A DNA stretch of 64,000 nt from Endotrypanum monterogeii. Lineage: Eukaryota > Euglenozoa > Kinetoplastea > Trypanosomatida > Trypanosomatidae. The stretch is taken from contig CM007317.1 of assembly GCA_000333855.2 (NCBI GenBank), forward strand, positions 1,311,192-1,375,191, given 5' to 3'. The notes beneath the pieces are model-generated. The model ran no database searches and was not told the DNA's origin. It saw only the letters and a list, made by a program, of their open reading frames with translations. Numbering within the stretch: the first letter of the stretch is position 1; every line of letters begins with the position of its first letter. A program made the position numbers and the translations under genes. This document shows positions 62,550 to 64,000 of the stretch, piece after piece.

Positions 62550-62577
62550 ACACACACAAACACACACACACACACAC
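62550..62577. repeat. CA-rich array
   Basis: CA dinucleotides with one AA interruption in the spacer before the desaturase gene. Confidence 0.9.
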
Positions 62578-62620
62578 GTACATGCAACCCACCTTTTTTT
62601 TTTTTGAATCTCACACGCTC

Positions 62621-62662
62621 TCTTTTCTATTGTTACCGTTGCCTTGCTCGTCTTTTGTGCAG
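62621..62662 (+). promoter_or_regulatory. Probable spliced-leader acceptor for desaturase
   Basis: CTTTTCTATTGTTACCG...CTTGCTCGTCTTTTGTGCAG with AG at 62661-62662; next in-frame ATG is 62719. This excludes the upstream open codons as coding. Confidence 0.65.
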
Positions 62663-62718
62663 TCTGCTTCCTGGACATATCTCACTTTCTCTTGTTCTTT
62701 TCCTGCCCACCCTCCCTC

Positions 62719-63903
62719 ATGAAGTCTGTGTTAAAAGCCGGCCTGAGGAAGGACGTCGACGTCAGGGTGCCGTCGACGGAGCTTACCGTCAAGCAGGTCC
62801 AGGATCAAATTCCAGCCAAGTACTTCGAGCGCTCAGCAGTGCTGAGCATGTACTACGTTCTCCGCGACCTTTGCCAAGTGTTTCTCACCTATTTCATTAT
62901 GTATCGTGCAATCCTTCCCGCGCTTGACTCTGTCGAAACCTACTCGTACAAAGCAGCCGGCAATAACCGGGCAAACTGGGCGCTGGTTGGCTCTATGAGG
63001 CTCGCTGTGTGGAACGTGTTTTGGTTCGTGCAAGGTCTCAATGGAACCGCCTTGTGGGTAATGGCTCATGAGTGTGGTCACCAGGCCTTCAGCCCTTACC
63101 GCTCTCTCAATAACACAGTTGGCCTCGTCCTCCACTCAGCCCTCCTCGTGCCGTATCACAGCTGGCGTATCACCCATGGAAATCACCACAAACATACGAA
63201 TCACCTCACGAAAGATACCGTGTTCGTGCCGCGCAAAGAGAACAGAGTAATCGATCTGATTGAGGAGACACCTTTGGCCATGATAGGCAAGATGCTTGTC
63301 ATGTTCATCTTTGGCTGGCCTGGGTACCTGATTTTCAACGTGGCGAGCCAAAATTACGGTCGCCGCGCCAACCACTTCCAGCCATCATCACCACTTTTTC
63401 GAAAAGAAGACGCCCACGATATTGTGCTTTCCGATATTGGCATTCTTGCGACTTTAACTTTACTGGGTGTTTGCACATTTCAATATGGTGTGTACAATGT
63501 CGTTTGCTGGTACGTAGTGCCGTACATGTGGGTCAATTTCTGGCTACTTTACATTACCTACCTTCAGCACTCGGACCTACGCGTTCCCCATTACACCCAC
63601 GAGCACTGGACCTTTTTTCGCGGCGCTCTTGGAGCCGTGGATCGCGACTACGGCTACATCCTCAACGACTGGTTACACTACATCAACAATTCGCACGTCG
63701 TGCACCACCTCTTCAGTCAGATGCCCTTTTATAACGCCATTGTAGTTACTAGGCATCACATAAAAGACATCCTTGGGGACACATATATCGAGGACAAAAG
63801 TTCCCTGATAAAGGCGTTTTGGAAGTCATGGCGCGACTGTCGCTACGTTGTGCCATCGGAGGGCATCAGTGTTTTCTATGGACCCAACAAAAAACGTGTC
63901 TAG
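62719..63903 (+). CDS. Delta-12 fatty acid (oleate) desaturase
   Basis: 394 residues. The three His boxes of membrane desaturases are present: HECGH at 117-121, HGNHHKH at 153-159 and HVVHH at 326-330, in the pattern of FAD2-type delta-12/omega-6 enzymes. Several membrane spans flank them. The N-terminal segment (VPSTELTVKQVQDQIPAKYFERS) is also the FAD2-like 'P..T...I...IP...F.RS' start. The enzyme converts oleate to linoleate on phospholipids in the ER; trypanosomatids, unlike mammals, have it. The start is the first ATG after the predicted acceptor. The gene ends at TAG 63901 and 97 bases of 3' flank remain. Confidence 0.95.
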   Translation: MKSVLKAGLRKDVDVRVPSTELTVKQVQDQIPAKYFERSAVLSMYYVLRDLCQVFLTYFIMYRAILPALDSVETYSYKAAGNNRANWALVGSMRLAVWNVFWFVQGLNGTALWVMAHECGHQAFSPYRSLNNTVGLVLHSALLVPYHSWRITHGNHHKHTNHLTKDTVFVPRKENRVIDLIEETPLAMIGKMLVMFIFGWPGYLIFNVASQNYGRRANHFQPSSPLFRKEDAHDIVLSDIGILATLTLLGVCTFQYGVYNVVCWYVVPYMWVNFWLLYITYLQHSDLRVPHYTHEHWTFFRGALGAVDRDYGYILNDWLHYINNSHVVHHLFSQMPFYNAIVVTRHHIKDILGDTYIEDKSSLIKAFWKSWRDCRYVVPSEGISVFYGPNKKRV

Positions 63904-64000
63904 CTTTGGATACGACATGAAAAGGAGGTAAGTTCACGGCATAGGTTTCATTGATATTGGTCTTGACCAGTGTATTTATTATTAACACGTTTGTTTCTGT

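Larger units (their letters stand above)
62175..62718 (+). other. Intergenic/UTR, 0.54 kb
   Basis: CA array at 62550-62577, A- and T-runs, and the desaturase leader with AG at 62661-62662. No other gene. Confidence 0.7.

Noticed and set aside
1..64000. tRNA, rRNA, snoRNA clusters, CRISPR arrays, intact retroposons and strand switches.
   Set aside because: Scanned by eye for cloverleaf and B-box patterns, direct-repeat/spacer arrays and reverse-transcriptase motifs; none could be supported. Short or divergent SIDER-type elements or snoRNAs would need a covariance or similarity search.

Overview
The window reads as nuclear DNA of a trypanosomatid, most likely from the Leishmania group (Leishmaniinae). 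Twenty recognisable or clearly coding genes and one broken gene all lie on the + strand, as in a single polycistronic transcription unit. The coding frames are intronless and GC-rich. They are separated by long, low-complexity, pyrimidine-rich spacers with homopolymer runs and TA, CA and GT arrays. Many starts sit a short distance after a pyrimidine tract plus AG, the signature of spliced-leader trans-splicing. No promoter, tRNA, rRNA, CRISPR array or intact mobile element was seen. The genus is inferred from gene content and cannot be settled without a database search.

Region 1 (1-14.2 kb): two large neighbouring genes. The first is cut by the left edge and opens with nested tandem repeats. 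Both carry multiple copies of a divergent ~90-residue module (three in the first, about five in the second) that resembles the repeated domain of kinetoplastid flagellar attachment zone proteins. A 3.1-kb spacer follows.
Region 2 (14.2-30.2 kb): the transcription elongation factor SPT6, a mitochondrial ALKBH7-like protein with altered iron ligands, a decayed ARM/HEAT-repeat gene with several in-frame stops and two frame changes (possibly PSMD5/proteasome-chaperone-like), a PA-clan serine peptidase, and a large HEAT-type, possibly karyopherin, protein.
Region 3 (30.2-42 kb): ribosomal protein S13 (uS15), a mitochondrial-type membrane protein, an assembly gap flanked by a 427-bp exact duplication, a coiled-coil protein, a type I membrane protein whose tail carries aromatic YVDPNTG-like repeats, the spliceosomal protein SmD2, and a ZIP metal transporter.
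Region 4 (42-64 kb): a possible small gene relic, coatomer beta'-COP, a five-finger RanBP2-type zinc-finger protein with a mitochondrial-type N-terminus, a PP2A B''-type EF-hand subunit, ribosomal protein L44 (eL42), a kinetoplast-associated H1-like protein, a basic coiled-coil protein beside it, an ABC protein, and a delta-12 (oleate) desaturase at the right edge.

The genes are not a functional operon. As is usual for kinetoplastid transcription units, they mix gene expression, trafficking, mitochondrial/kinetoplast and lipid functions, and expression is expected to be set after transcription through the UTRs. The items most worth a second look are the paired module-repeat proteins, the broken HEAT gene, the membrane protein with OCRE-like tail repeats, the ALKBH7-like protein with substituted ligands, the recurring T-run/G-run junctions, and the duplicated gap edges.
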